A DNA stretch of 64,000 nucleotides, taken from the NCBI RefSeq assembly GCF_030866825.1, contig NZ_CP133020.1:3844001-3908000 (forward strand), written 5' to 3'. The DNA is from Rathayibacter sp. SW19 (GTDB taxonomy: Bacteria; Actinomycetota; Actinomycetes; Actinomycetales; Microbacteriaceae). Below the pieces are notes generated by a model. The model made no database searches and was not told the DNA's origin. It saw only the letters and a list, made by a program, of their open reading frames with translations. The position numbers were made by a program, and so were the translations under genes. Positions 12,001 through 17,239 of the stretch are shown here, piece after piece (the stretch's first letter is position 1; every line of letters begins with the position of its first letter).

Positions 12001-14855
12001 GCGTCACCGCTGGCTGTCACGTTCGTGTTCGTCCTCGCCGCCAGCGTGACAGCGCCGGTGGCCTGGAACGTGGAGCTGCCGGAGATGTTCGTCGTCGCGT
12101 CGTTGGTGACGTTCACCTTGGAGAAGGCCGCATCGACTGCGGGCACGCCACTTCCTGCGGCTGCGCTCGACACAGCGCTCGCGCCGACGGTGGACGTGGC
12201 GGTCGCGGTGACGTCGCCGCTGGAGATCACCTTCGTGTCGACGAGCGACACCGTGGCATCCGAGGTCACGGTCACGACGTTGACCACGTTGGACGAACTC
12301 GGCGTAGAACTCGCCGTCGCCGCCACGGAGATGGCTCCGCCCTGCAGCGTCGCTCCTGTGATGACGATCGAGGCTCCCGGCGACGCGGTGAGCGATCCCA
12401 CGCCCGGCGTGCCATTGTCGGTCATGGCTGCCTGGAACGTGATGGTGCCGTCGCCGCCCGCGCTCTGGGTGTCGATCACGACCCCGTTGACGGTGATCGA
12501 CTGCGCTTGCACGTTCAGGGTGGCGCCGGGGATGTTCAGATTGCCGTTGATGGCGACAGAGCCGGCAAGCGACGTGATGGTGAGGCTGGTGGTTCCCGCT
12601 TCGGTGAACGTGGTCGACTCGCTGCTGCCGCTGACCGTCACGGTACCGTCGCCGTTGTTGGTCACGACCGCGACCCCGGTCTGGTTGACCGTCACCGAGG
12701 AAGATCCGCCGGGAAGGACGACCGGCTCCAGTCCGGCGTAGCGCAGGGGCGTTCCGTCGATCACGACGGTTCCGGAGTGCTGGTCTGTACCGGTCGACAC
12801 CACCGACTGGCGGTGCCCGGCGATAATGAGGCTGTCGTAGCCGCCCGCGCCCCCGTCGAGGAGCCCAGATACCGATCCGCCGGGTTCGAGGGTGAAGGTG
12901 TCGCGGTTGTTCGCCGCCCCGAGGAGATTCGCGACGTTCATGAAGGAGACGGCACCGAAGCTGCCGCTGTCCGGGCCGGTGATCGACCACTGGGTGTCCG
13001 CGGGAGGGCCGCGGATGGTGTTGACACCTCCGCCGCCGTCGAAGCTGAAGGTCACCCCGGCAGGAGCGCCGGCCGAATCGATCGCCACGTCGTCGTTGCC
13101 CGCGCCACCGACGATGGCGATGTGCGTGACGCCACCGAGGGGAGCTCGCGTGATGGTGCCCGTCGCGCCGTCACGGTACCCGACAGTGCCGCTCGCCGGG
13201 TCGTAGTTCAGCATGCCGACGAGCGTCAGGTTGCCGGCGTTCAGGGTGAGCGTCGACCCGCTGCTCACCCACACCAGCGGAGCACGCGTCGCCGTGATGA
13301 CCGGGGTGCTCGACGCGGGTGCGCTCGGGCTGGCGCTGCTGACGCCGGATGTCGTCGTGGTCGTGGTGGTGCTCGGCGCCGTCGTCGCCGGGGCAGGAGT
13401 GCTCACTGGACTCGGGCCGTCGATCATTCCCGTGGCGGGGGTCACGCCGGCGGCCGGCGTCGTGACCGTGCCCGTGCTCGGAGTACTCGGGTCGGATGCG
13501 TCAGAAGGCGAGGATGCTCCGAGCGCCGGAGCGCCGGTAGGAGCCTGGCTCGAACTGCTCGTTGCGGTGTCGGCCGGAGTCGAGGCAGCTGTGGTCGAGG
13601 CGGCCGGAGCAGAGGCGGCGGGCACAGAAGCGGCCGGAGCAGAAGCAGAGGGAACCGCCGCCGCCGCGGCCGGAGCCGCCGCCGCCGCCGCGGCCGGAGC
13701 CGGCGCCGCCGTCGCGGCCGGAGCCAGCGCAGGCGTTGCCGAGGGGAGTAGCGATGCGTCCACCGGCCACGACTGGCCGGGCTCTAGCGTCGGGGCCATC
13801 AGGCCGCTCGTGGTGTGCTCCAGGCCGAGGAAGTGACCGAGCTCGTGCCGCAGCACGGTCGGCAGGTCCATGTGATCGGATGCCGGAGCCGACGGGAAGC
13901 TGACCGACCAGCCCCAGCCGGCGGCATCCGTGCTCACCATGATGGAGTCACCGGTCTGCGATCCGAGCGCCAGCCCGCCCAAGTCGCCCGAGCTGACCGT
14001 CGCCGCGGAGAAGTCGGCCGACGGGTCTGCTGCCTTCCATTCGGACTCGGCCTGCGCCGCCGCGCTCGACAGATCGGCTGCGCTCAGCGCACCGTCTGCA
14101 CCGACCGGTGTCGTCGGCGCGGCTGCCGCCTCGAGGTGCTGAGTTGTGACGTCGGCGGGCGACGCCGACGAAGCGGGAGTTGACGACGGCGTCGGCGTCG
14201 GCGTACTCGAGGCAGTCGGCGTCGAGGTCGGCGCGGGCGTCGAGGTCGGAGTCGGCGTCGAGGTCGGAGTGGGTGTTGGAGCAGGAGTGGGCGTCGGAGC
14301 AGGAGTGGGCGTCGGAGCAGGAGAAGAACTGCCCGACGGTTGCCCTGACGTGCACGTGACCGAGTTGCCGTCGGTGGACCGCACGCAGTTCATCTGCGAA
14401 CCGGAGCTGCCCACGGTAGGGATCGTCGACGGTGCCGACGATGGAGCCGGTGCGGGCGACGTCGACGTGGGCGCGGGCGCCGTGACGACCTGAATGACCG
14501 TGCGCGTCACGGTCGAGCTCGCGGCTCCGTTCACGGTCGCGTGCCCGGCAGGCGTGGTAGGAGTGACGGCGTTGCCGGTGCCCTTGACAGGCGTTTCCGC
14601 ACCGCTCTTCCCCAGCAGTGGTCCTACGGACCCGGATGCCGCGTGGCTGGCGAGAGTCTTGGCCGCCGCGGTTGCCGGCGAACTCGACTGCGAGATCGTC
14701 GCTGCGGACGCGGCGTTCAGCACGGCTTGATTGCCGAGCGAGATTCCCGCGATCATTGCGACGGACGCCACCAGAACGAGAGCGCCTTGACCGCCTCGCC
14801 GCAGGATGCGCACAGTACGGGCGAAATAAGCACCCGGTGAGTCGTGCGCAGCCAC
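1..14855 (-). CDS. Giant secreted beta-strand-repeat protein, C-terminus beyond left edge
   Basis: A single minus-strand frame stays open from a GTG at 14853-14855 to position 1 (4951 complete codons, no stop); the C-terminus lies outside the window. The start has a strong GGAGG site 7 nt upstream. Residues about 1-50 form a signal peptide (RILRRGGQGALVLVASVAM core). Residues about 175-230 are a Pro/Thr-rich linker, about 240-353 a small domain ending in HELGHFLGLEH plus a Met-turn, and about 375-440 an Ala/Pro-rich stretch. The rest is an array of alternating 'A.V.A......V.A.A.A.G....GVGVAVAVNVV' units rich in Ala, Gly, Val, Thr and Asp and poor in Cys, typical of beta-strand-repeat surface proteins. 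Four GGG...YY modules and nine W/Y modules interrupt the array. The opposite strand keeps one Ala/Val-rich shadow frame along the whole length, which argues against frameshifts. Probably an extracellular adhesin or matrix protein; anchoring is unknown because the C-terminus is missing. Confidence 0.9.
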   Translation of the reverse strand, partial: MAAHDSPGAYFARTVRILRRGGQGALVLVASVAMIAGISLGNQAVLNAASAATISQSSSPATAAAKTLASHAASGSVGPLLGKSGAETPVKGTGNAVTPTTPAGHATVNGAASSTVTRTVIQVVTAPAPTSTSPAPAPSSAPSTIPTVGSSGSQMNCVRSTDGNSVTCTSGQPSGSSSPAPTPTPAPTPTPAPTPTPTSTPTPTSTPAPTSTPTASSTPTPTPSSTPASSASPADVTTQHLEAAAAPTTPVGADGALSAADLSSAAAQAESEWKAADPSADFSAATVSSGDLGGLALGSQTGDSIMVSTDAAGWGWSVSFPSAPASDHMDLPTVLRHELGHFLGLEHTTSGLMAPTLEPGQSWPVDASLLPSATPALAPAATAAPAPAAAAAAAPAAAAAVPSASAPAASVPAASAPAASTTAASTPADTATSSSSQAPTGAPALGASSPSDASDPSTPSTGTVTTPAAGVTPATGMIDGPSPVSTPAPATTAPSTTTTTTTSGVSSASPSAPASSTPVITATRAPLVWVSSGSTLTLNAGNLTLVGMLNYDPASGTVGYRDGATGTITRAPLGGVTHIAIVGGAGNDDVAIDSAGAPAGVTFSFDGGGGVNTIRGPPADTQWSITGPDSGSFGAVSFMNVANLLGAANNRDTFTLEPGGSVSGLLDGGAGGYDSLIIAGHRQSVVSTGTDQHSGTVVIDGTPLRYAGLEPVVLPGGSSSVTVNQTGVAVVTNNGDGTVTVSGSSESTTFTEAGTTSLTITSLAGSVAINGNLNIPGATLNVQAQSITVNGVVIDTQSAGGDGTITFQAAMTDNGTPGVGSLTASPGASIVITGATLQGGAISVAATASSTPSSSNVVNVVTVTSDATVSLVDTKVISSGDVTATATSTVGASAVSSAAAGSGVPAVDAAFSKVNVTNDATTNISGSSTFQATGAVTLAARTNTNVTASGDALLAGGGAGVALVTLNESTKSYIDAGTSGNTASGLSVTSDTANTLTTDAAASPGGATANTDGSGSPITPAAQFLGGTAITALSPLAAAAALAVANVTTNTQAYIAPASGTFSANVGTGTVLVHAAGGVDAPVTADGHSVLRTATGIGAAVAVDVANVTDDAHIGGNTTLTAGGVTIEAPATSDTFDTNATAGTGTAVNVSGSGTGGSFEGAFALNSVTVNHSATLAPNAVLTLPAAADVTLTSEHTTESTTNALPTGNFFTPQTAVAGCSTLTDCSTIWLPFPILHTNGTGAGLPAVTGDKVTYSNGGGTSIGGLVMGGTYYLYCPNTWTPGVCTPDPNPGDATFGLTPVELISGSLYPAVLPGAFTQSLALPLDPTVAAGDFHFLQLVQTPSDTVGIGAGVAVNIVNDTGTASLGDGSTLTGARNLTLSATTNDSSTLQAKSGSTGSSVAITPVVSVAISNVTTNANIGTGALLILNGALSATGTQSAAVTTGASGDTTSDAGIGVSVAVNDADHVVTATTARDVQAVGSAAFTASGASSTSATTWAGTAGAPDENSNPAGNVNQQADAFLGMANKLAGSNDAKPGKDTSTPTAGSAEDSKTPISAAAAISINIVNSVSDTSLPSGVTVTVIGGPLALASSGNTDGTAIADGETATGGATVAIGAGVALNLVKITNTANIDPGATATTDGLDLSATMTPVGGTDCTVEGTDCTNSEDAEAISASSGGGTVGINGSVALNIVSSTTSAQLLASGPSVATANAGTGDVGMHAATDTDSSSSATPFRDAFDPNAAGTIIPNPTGSSADLTTIVLGYNLTDGNLQTGQAVVYHTGGGDPIGIVKDPLCIPVIGVGFTLSCPKALVDNRTYYAIVVKPGYIELASTYAAALALQPMVLDPSVATGDAQYLVPVSNGSDESPKVGIGASFGLNIDNVGTTAGLQNDTVLTGGNELAISAEDGNAVDTKAVSGADGGSVGLSPSVALTIANVTTLASIGSGSGLTLSGGADLEATQHATTKNEGSGDVDADSTGIALAIVVNVVADDVEAYLGRNLTADGPISLTATGSSGNESSTDAAAPGAPGSSAGGITTFANRVLGQGNAVSTLLTGQGASKTTTPTAGDSDTKGKTSDSSLSVAGAVTVNVVTTTSKAYLADGLTVISTGGALGLASSANTDVTAEGNGQTASKVTDGIGAGVAVNDVSITNIATTGASSIDAQGLSVTATMTPVASEDGGGTDVTSTVEATAKAGASNTSSLGAAGALALNIVSADTEATVPAGASIDVHGGDLTLTATFTQDDAAEASARAGFQTCAAFLGLPCNLSAPITGQDSTGKGTGVGASVAIQVLTPTTTLAEIAGGVPVTAGGSVAVTASSERKISTVAEAGTQGGDAFSPAVALVVDTQDHTWAIIGAAPTGAAPLMLTGSVTVKAEHVADAAETGANANVEAEKVGVGAAVSLPLIVDWSTTAELGRSVMADDVEVAAESEIDAEAVSNASAIGGFDIPSGGKTADDTADSAVSNDPNAGGKGADKVPSADAAAKQGGDKASGETGKSGGGVGVAASIAIVWVQATTSAAIDPNVTVAADGPVDVEATQLTTAAARALGIALNPKDAKTNIAAGVGFNYLDIGVGASIGAGATVSGDGVRVYAGTPVDPGTGAAESNSVIVWGFAAAGGKSNPQVGAAVGLNVLLYTTSAQIGAGADVSSTGELAVIAGNPMGLQNLAVAGALSKGGVAVGAAIAVNILEPVSTTATVLSTTTSPTTLNAAGAITVQATSSLGLLGVDVGLIASNLLTALEGIPGVVLIPKPGSIVASPAISTLAVAGAAGTGDASVAGSFVVDVWSRTTTATIGDGALINQAGTSGPGQTLTVLARDDTDRVEIAGGLGLTNGDAGAGVALIVGVTDETVAASLGASSKIATGGDVSVSSASTDPILAVAASAGASDEAGIAGSIIVIVTNQAGGLGTTASIGGGSGAGTTVRAGGNVSVSAHQNDYDPSLAITPDSTSDWQPVQTFTPGADYAAGQIVGGLAGAYVATGAVTSVADTPGSWVLVPMWDPTADYATGDVVQYNGIAYQAQAGIVAAFDTDSGLPTNASPDTDAADWTALTSAAWAAGTDYKAGDVVAAGGSLYRAAVAIGNSTDNPADWQSVGQWMRGAEYSTGDLVTVGGIAYRALAAVASSVVSPDLDPADWQRADTWVSGESYATGEVVLFGDTLYQALTDVSGSTADPVTDTADWAAIPAWVSGATHAQGDLVAFGDLAYRATTTLDGTTQQKTQLYSGGLAFGGTAGVGIASAILVRTSPVSATIGAYDDVSSAGTGGVAADAEQAQPLTLISVAGAGGETAGVAGSVTIEVITDTTTAGIGDDAKIDCVGSACTDPADTATAPHQNVTVTARDATTLLALAGQVAIGGDAGVGVGADVEVINKTTQAQIGTGATVQANGDVAVTSGSSEGITSLSVGASVSGDVAVAVNAAVPVVHVTTTAKIGDNAFVVAGGNVIVSADEHLTMTAVGGNLTASGTAAVGAGAAVPIVTKDTEASVGNGARVTADALPGRISFSTVATGSYLTNSTDSGFDPRGYTDGPGGTCSAAGCQGLPTNLPPSLPAGSVINLGYNAGFANGQQVLYDNGGGASIAGLTSGNAYYVIDVPGYPTWIQLSLSPRAPPGCTSLCTPGLVPITGLSLPSGLMGENQRFVAVNQPGAASDSSPRFNPVTDVTGNVITLPYASTFATGDAVVYSAGGGTPIGGLQDGQTYYVICVPVVSGQCGTSASGVGPGGFGGQQIELAATKALAQAGTFLTLGGGGSGRSQSIVASGQLPSADASASNPQTATAGTRSGFAGVAVTATNSDEISALGVAAGFSGSVAVNVSGSVAVVTVTTKASIGDGAQINCNPTDPACGSDDPAAAPDQSVLVVAGNNFHELGVAAALAVAGDVGVGAGVAVGVVGLTTTATIGSNATVNAAGGIALSASGQDSVVSVAAVAAGGFYAGVAGGVSVTVLNPDTEAYTGTGTTLNAGGSVAVLAADDTTLTGVTATVGIGIGGVGAGVAVAVVDKTVKAYLDANDTVIALGAGPSLAGVDSGARSGAEFGTLTGFTGLAVQASATEHALGVVAGVGGGFVGVAGSVGVHLFTVTSEAYVGANTTVNKSSSGALIAGAAAGQGVDVSATDALDTLTIAGGVAVGAGGIAGAVDIGVASVNVTAYLGTGSDVWAGGAVQVNALAYKHVRTIAVSVGAGAVGVAGAVSVWSVGTGPSDSYQQNGYGPTVDAWTATASYAAGYLVTYNGHLYSAVVASTGVAPTDNSGNVDTAYWTVSNQSPSTVAPQPWTSGMDYRVGDVVAYGGHTYAARKNLTNDTVTPAADQYSSSHTGGAWNLSDQTPTGGSGGSAQGVGDTVASGKSSGSAAGWGSILSGADSPTFDPTKTYDAGQVVLDANGDHYQALDTVAGSAGDPSTDPADWQDVQSQARYQNVASTTGGGSVTSHEPGTTVASAPFSQTPPPSGTSAGIYGSVHAGGDVSVKADDGLDVTTVAGVAAVGLGAAGAGVSVLSLGLATNAGIYDGASVSSGGTVGVAATLEENVLGVVASGALGGFAIAGQVLVVTDTSSQLAHVDDGAAIGEAANGVDVTATADRTVSAYAVGVSAAGVAVGVTVAVVEVGGDTGATIGDVAIGPDPIAGIDVEATDTFTPTALVIAVNGGVGDALSGAVDVIGYSGTTSASSGAHGTVVIGPGGVTVVATGHHTGIDASTVNVSLSAGAAIGMTVAIATDARNTEASLTSTSDLDTTGAARVAATAWNEASASTPGFAVSAGLSAALMFPVATVTGDTRAQLDGTVTAGSVSVAANGENLASAHAIVAGVGLDAGASGAYAEAAIAASADITACVGAFASGACGADDASIHATGAVSLTAGAPATDTNGDAFAASVTDCGLTGGATNTTCAIAEGGSGGILGALTVFISTSTIDGSVGAHLDGAITGSGSVSIMADGTSDATANTLAVSVAGGVALAGSGS
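1620..2240 (-). other. Three further CBM5/12-like modules in the giant protein
   Basis: Residues about 4205-4412: units beginning WTATASYAAGYLVTYNGHLY, WTSGMDYRVGDVVAYGGHTY and FDPTKTYDAGQVVLDANGDHY, separated by longer Ser/Gly-rich spacers than in the 5.2-6.0 kb cluster. The aromatic positions (W, Y, Y, W) are kept in most units. They are likely carbohydrate-binding; the ligand cannot be read from sequence. Confidence 0.65.
3570..4215 (-). other. GGG/YY modules 3 and 4 in the giant protein
   Basis: Two adjacent copies: GQQVLYDNGGGASIAGL...NAYYVIDVPGY (about 4215-3950) and GDAVVYSAGGGTPIGGL...QTYYVICVP...IELAATKAL (about 3885-3570). They share the Gly-triplet and Tyr-pair spacing of the two copies nearer the N-terminus. 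Confidence 0.6.
5235..6005 (-). other. Six CBM5/12-like W/Y modules in the giant protein
   Basis: Residues about 2950-3207 hold six consecutive units of about 40-45 residues with the pattern W..G..Y..GD.V...G..Y.A.........P.....W. Examples are WDPTADYATGDVVQYNGIAY, WAAGTDYKAGDVVAAGGSLY and WVSGESYATGEVVLFGDTLY, most ending in a P..D.ADW element. This is the aromatic signature of small chitin/cellulose-binding family 5/12 modules of secreted chitinases and proteases. The first and last units are the most degenerate. Confidence 0.7.
9270..9560 (-). other. GGG/YY module 2 in the giant protein
   Basis: Residues about 1765-1862 contain GQAVVYHTGGGDPIGIV, then DNRTYYAIVVKPGYIELAST. Same module type as at 10830-11150, here with an insertion containing two Cys between the GGG and YY elements. 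Confidence 0.6.
10830..11150 (-). other. GGG/YY module 1 in the giant protein
   Basis: Residues about 1235-1342 contain GDKVTYSNGGGTSIGGL followed by GGTYYLYCP and a later PVELISG strand. The pattern 'G..V.Y..GGG..IGGL..G..YY......I.L' recurs three more times in this protein (9.3-9.6, 3.95-4.2 and 3.6-3.9 kb) and breaks up the regular array. Function unknown. Confidence 0.6.
13560..13745 (-). repeat. Ala/Pro/Ser low-complexity segment
   Basis: GCC/GCG-rich simple-sequence DNA inside the giant gene encodes runs of Ala with Pro and Ser just after the metzincin-like motif. It probably acts as a flexible spacer before the repeat array begins near 13250. Confidence 0.75.
13790..14140 (-). other. 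Metzincin-like zinc-protease domain in the giant protein
   Basis: Residues about 240-355 of the giant protein. The motif H337-E-L-G-H341-F-L-G344-L-E-H347 (13815-13847) matches HExxHxxGxxH exactly and is followed six residues later by a Met-turn (S-G-L-M353). Upstream lie an amphipathic segment (LSAADLSSAAAQAESEWKA) and a 'DAAGWGW' strand. I recall the same order in small matrixin-like domains at the N-termini of other giant repeat proteins. The residues support a zinc site; protease activity is inferred, not shown. Confidence 0.7.
14165..14330 (-). repeat. Pro/Thr-rich linker encoded by short tandem repeats
   Basis: Within the giant gene, iterated 18-bp units (plus-strand sense ggagcaggagtgggcgtc and variants) encode a PTP/APT/STP linker at residues about 175-230. 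Such linkers usually separate a signal/anchor region from a folded domain in secreted actinobacterial proteins. The repetition makes length variation between isolates likely. Confidence 0.8.
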
Positions 14856-15053
14856 TTTTTGCCGCCTCCGAAACAATCGTCCAGCGACTGTCTCGCGTCA
14901 GAAATCGATATGAGCCCAAACAACGCCACGGTAGACCCAGCGTCGAAAGCCACAAATACCCTGAAACTGGGGCAGGCCGTGTTGTCTATCCCGCCAGTGG
15001 GTCGCCCCTCGACTTCGCTCAGCGACCAGTCTCCGCGACCGTACACTGAATCC

Positions 15054-15761
15054 ATGTCTGTGTCCGATCTCACGAACACGGCTCAGGACTACCTCAAGGT
15101 GATCTGGGCGGCGACGGAGTGGACCCCGACTCCGATCACCGTGAAGCAGCTCGCCGAGCGGATGGGCGTGCGGGCAGCCACCGTCTCAGACGGCATCCGC
15201 CGCCTGGCCGAGCAGGGCATGCTGGAACACGAGCCCTATGGCAGCATCGAGCTGACCGCAACCGGTCGCGCCCATGCGATCGCAATGGTGCGCCGCCATC
15301 GCCTGATAGAGACCTTCCTTGTCGAGACGCTCGGCTACGGCTGGGACGAGGTGCACGACGAGGCCGAGATTCTCGAGCACGCCGTCTCCGACACGCTGAT
15401 CGACCGCATCGATGCGGCACTCGGGCGCCCAGCGCGCGACCCGCATGGTGACCCCATCCCGACCGCGGGCGGCGATCCGCGCCGGCCCGACGCCGTGCAG
15501 CTGCGCGCAGCCGAGACCGGTGCGCCTCTCATCGTCGCGCGAATTTCGGATGCCGACCCCGCCGTGCTGCGCTATCTCGCGGACAAAGGCATCCGCGTGG
15601 ATGCACGACTGTCCGTTGCGGAGCATCGCCCGTTCGCGGGCGACGTCACCGTGCACCTCGAGGGGCCCGGCGAGACGATCGAGCTGGGCGAGCGCGCATC
15701 CGATGCGGTGTGGGTGTCTGCATTCAGTGCGCGATCAGCAACACGATCAAGGCCCCGTTGA
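15054..15761 (+). CDS. mntR: DtxR/MntR-family metal-dependent transcriptional regulator
   Basis: A 235-aa regulator that senses Mn(II) or Fe(II) and represses metal uptake genes. The N-terminus carries a winged helix (ITVKQLAERMGVRAATVSDG, residues about 23-42) followed by the dimerisation/metal-binding helices with the Glu/His-rich stretch RRHRLIETFL...WDEVHDEAEILEHAVS. A C-terminal SH3-like FeoA-type domain covers residues about 160-230, so it has the three-domain layout of DtxR/IdeR. An upstream in-frame ATG at 14844 lies in the promoter region of the divergent giant gene and is unlikely. The 3' end overlaps the convergent Nramp gene by 38 bp. That neighbour makes MntR-type manganese control more likely than iron control. 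Confidence 0.85.
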   Translation: MSVSDLTNTAQDYLKVIWAATEWTPTPITVKQLAERMGVRAATVSDGIRRLAEQGMLEHEPYGSIELTATGRAHAIAMVRRHRLIETFLVETLGYGWDEVHDEAEILEHAVSDTLIDRIDAALGRPARDPHGDPIPTAGGDPRRPDAVQLRAAETGAPLIVARISDADPAVLRYLADKGIRVDARLSVAEHRPFAGDVTVHLEGPGETIELGERASDAVWVSAFSARSATRSRPR

Positions 15762-16986
15762 GCACGACGATCAGGCCGGCAGAGACCCAGGCGGCGACCC
15801 GCGTCCACCAGGCGTCGACGTGCACGCCCATCACGCGGGCGTCGCCGGTCAGTCGGATCAGTGGGATGATCGCGAACGGAATGCCGAGACTCAGGAACAC
15901 CTGGCTGAGCACGAGAGCCCAGGTGGGTTCGATGCCGATCCCGAGAATGATCAAGGCCGGGATCAGCGTGACGACGCGGCGCACCAACAGCGGGATGCGC
16001 ACCTTCAACAGGCCGGACATGATGATCGCGCCCGCGTAACTGCCGACTGAGGTCGATGCGAGGCCGGATGCCAGCAGCCCGACCGCGAAGATCGCCCCGA
16101 TCGCGGGCCCCAGGCTCGCTGTGATCGCGGCGTGCGCACCCTCGATCGTGCTGGTATCGATGCCGGATGCGCCTCCGCCGCTCAGGCTCGCGGCCGCCAG
16201 CAACAACATGGCGACATTGACCGCGCCGGCGATGACCAGGGCGATCAGAACATCCCATCGGCTGGCGCGCACCAGACGCTTCAGCCGCCCCACATCGTTC
16301 GAGGCGCCGTGCCGGTCGCGCGCGAGCGACGAGTGCAGGTAGATGGCGTGCGGCATCACGGTGGCGCCGAGCATGCTCGCCGCCAGCAGCACGGTTTCCG
16401 GTCCGTTGAAGCGCGGCAACAGCCCGCCCGCTGCCGCCGACCAGTCAACGGGGCTCACGAACAATCCGGCGACGAAGCCGATCGTAATGATCGCGAGCAG
16501 CGCCATGATCACGCCCTCGAACGAGCGCTGGCCCCGGCGGGACTGCACCGCCAGCAGCAGCATCGACACGATGCCCACGATCACGCCGCCCACGATGAGC
16601 GGCAACCCGAACAGCAGGTTCAGCGCGACGGCGCCGCCGATCACCTCAGCGATGTCCGTCGCTGCAGCGACGGCCTCAGCCTGCAGCCAGAATGCGCGGC
16701 GCCCCCGGGTGCCGAGCCGCTCCCCGATGAGTTCTGGCAGTGTGCGACCGGTGACCAGACCAAGCTTGGACGATTGGTACTGCACCAGCATCGCCATCGC
16801 ATTGGCGGCGACGAGCACCCAGACCAGCAGGTAGCCGAAGCGGGCGCCCGCTGTGATGTTGGCGGCGACGTTGCCCGGATCCACGTAGGCGATCGAGGCG
16901 ACGAACGCGGGGCCGAGCAGGAACAGCATCCGCTTGCTGGGGCGTCGTCGACCCTCACGCGTTCGCGACTGAAGCTCGAGGGCCAT
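15724..16986 (-). CDS. mntH: Nramp-family divalent metal (Mn/Fe) transporter
   Basis: A 420-aa proton-coupled Mn(II)/Fe(II) importer with about 11 membrane segments. The Nramp metal-binding DPGN motif is in the first segment (FVASIAYVDPGNVAANI) and the MPHAIYLHS motif in the sixth. The length is typical of bacterial MntH. The start ATG has an AAGAAG site. The promoter contains an MntR-type box at 17021-17036, so the gene is probably shut off by the adjacent metal-dependent regulator when manganese is plentiful. Its 3' end overlaps that regulator's 3' end tail to tail. Confidence 0.92.
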   Translation of the reverse strand: MALELQSRTREGRRRPSKRMLFLLGPAFVASIAYVDPGNVAANITAGARFGYLLVWVLVAANAMAMLVQYQSSKLGLVTGRTLPELIGERLGTRGRRAFWLQAEAVAAATDIAEVIGGAVALNLLFGLPLIVGGVIVGIVSMLLLAVQSRRGQRSFEGVIMALLAIITIGFVAGLFVSPVDWSAAAGGLLPRFNGPETVLLAASMLGATVMPHAIYLHSSLARDRHGASNDVGRLKRLVRASRWDVLIALVIAGAVNVAMLLLAAASLSGGGASGIDTSTIEGAHAAITASLGPAIGAIFAVGLLASGLASTSVGSYAGAIIMSGLLKVRIPLLVRRVVTLIPALIILGIGIEPTWALVLSQVFLSLGIPFAIIPLIRLTGDARVMGVHVDAWWTRVAAWVSAGLIVVLNGALIVLLIAH

Positions 16987-17007
16987 TCGCTTCTTTCATG
17001 CAGGCGG

Positions 17008-17036
17008 GTATAACTGCTTTGTTAGACTAGCCTAAC
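17008..17036 (-). promoter_or_regulatory. mntH promoter with MntR/DtxR box
   Basis: The near-palindrome GTTAGACTAGCCTAAC at 17021-17036 departs from symmetry at one base pair and closely resembles the known DtxR/MntR operator form TTAGGnTAnCCTAA. On the minus strand it overlaps a TTAGGC -35-like element that is followed by a TTATAC -10-like element at 17008-17013 (16-bp spacer). Metal-loaded regulator bound here would block mntH transcription. Confidence 0.75.
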
Positions 17037-17040
17037 ACCG

Positions 17041-17239
17041 CTGGCCGTTGAGCGAAGCCGAAGCACGGACACCGGTCGCTGCCCTTCGACACGGCCGCGA
17101 GCGGCCTGCTCAGGAACCGCGCTGTAGCCGAAGCGCGGACACCGGTCGCTGAGCGAAGCCGAAGCGCCACAGTGCGGGGAGCCCTTCGGCTGCGCTCAGG
17201 GAACGAGCGGCCTTTCGCTCAGGGAACGAGCGGCTTCGC
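17041..17239. repeat. Intergenic repeats between mntH promoter and ABC exporter gene
   Basis: A 26-bp element (agccgaagc-r-cggacaccggtcgctg) occurs at 17056-17081 and 17126-17151 with one difference, and cgctcagggaacgagcggc occurs at 17194-17212 and 17216-17234. These are dispersed-repeat fragments of the sort common between genes in this group. No gene is seen here. Confidence 0.7.

Noticed and set aside
10851..13751. A long plus-strand open frame (966 codons) opposite the giant gene
   Set aside because: Its product is Arg/Gly/His-rich with no domain and no ribosome-binding site; it mirrors the GC-rich codons of the real minus-strand gene.
52..14730. Many Ala/Val/Pro-rich plus-strand frames across 1-14730
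   Set aside because: They all fall in one frame complementary to the giant gene and are interrupted by stops; they are shadows and only serve as evidence that the minus frame has no shifts.
14844..15053. Upstream extension of the MntR-type regulator
   Set aside because: The in-frame ATG at 14844 lies inside the divergent giant gene's start region and would add a tail not seen in DtxR-family proteins.
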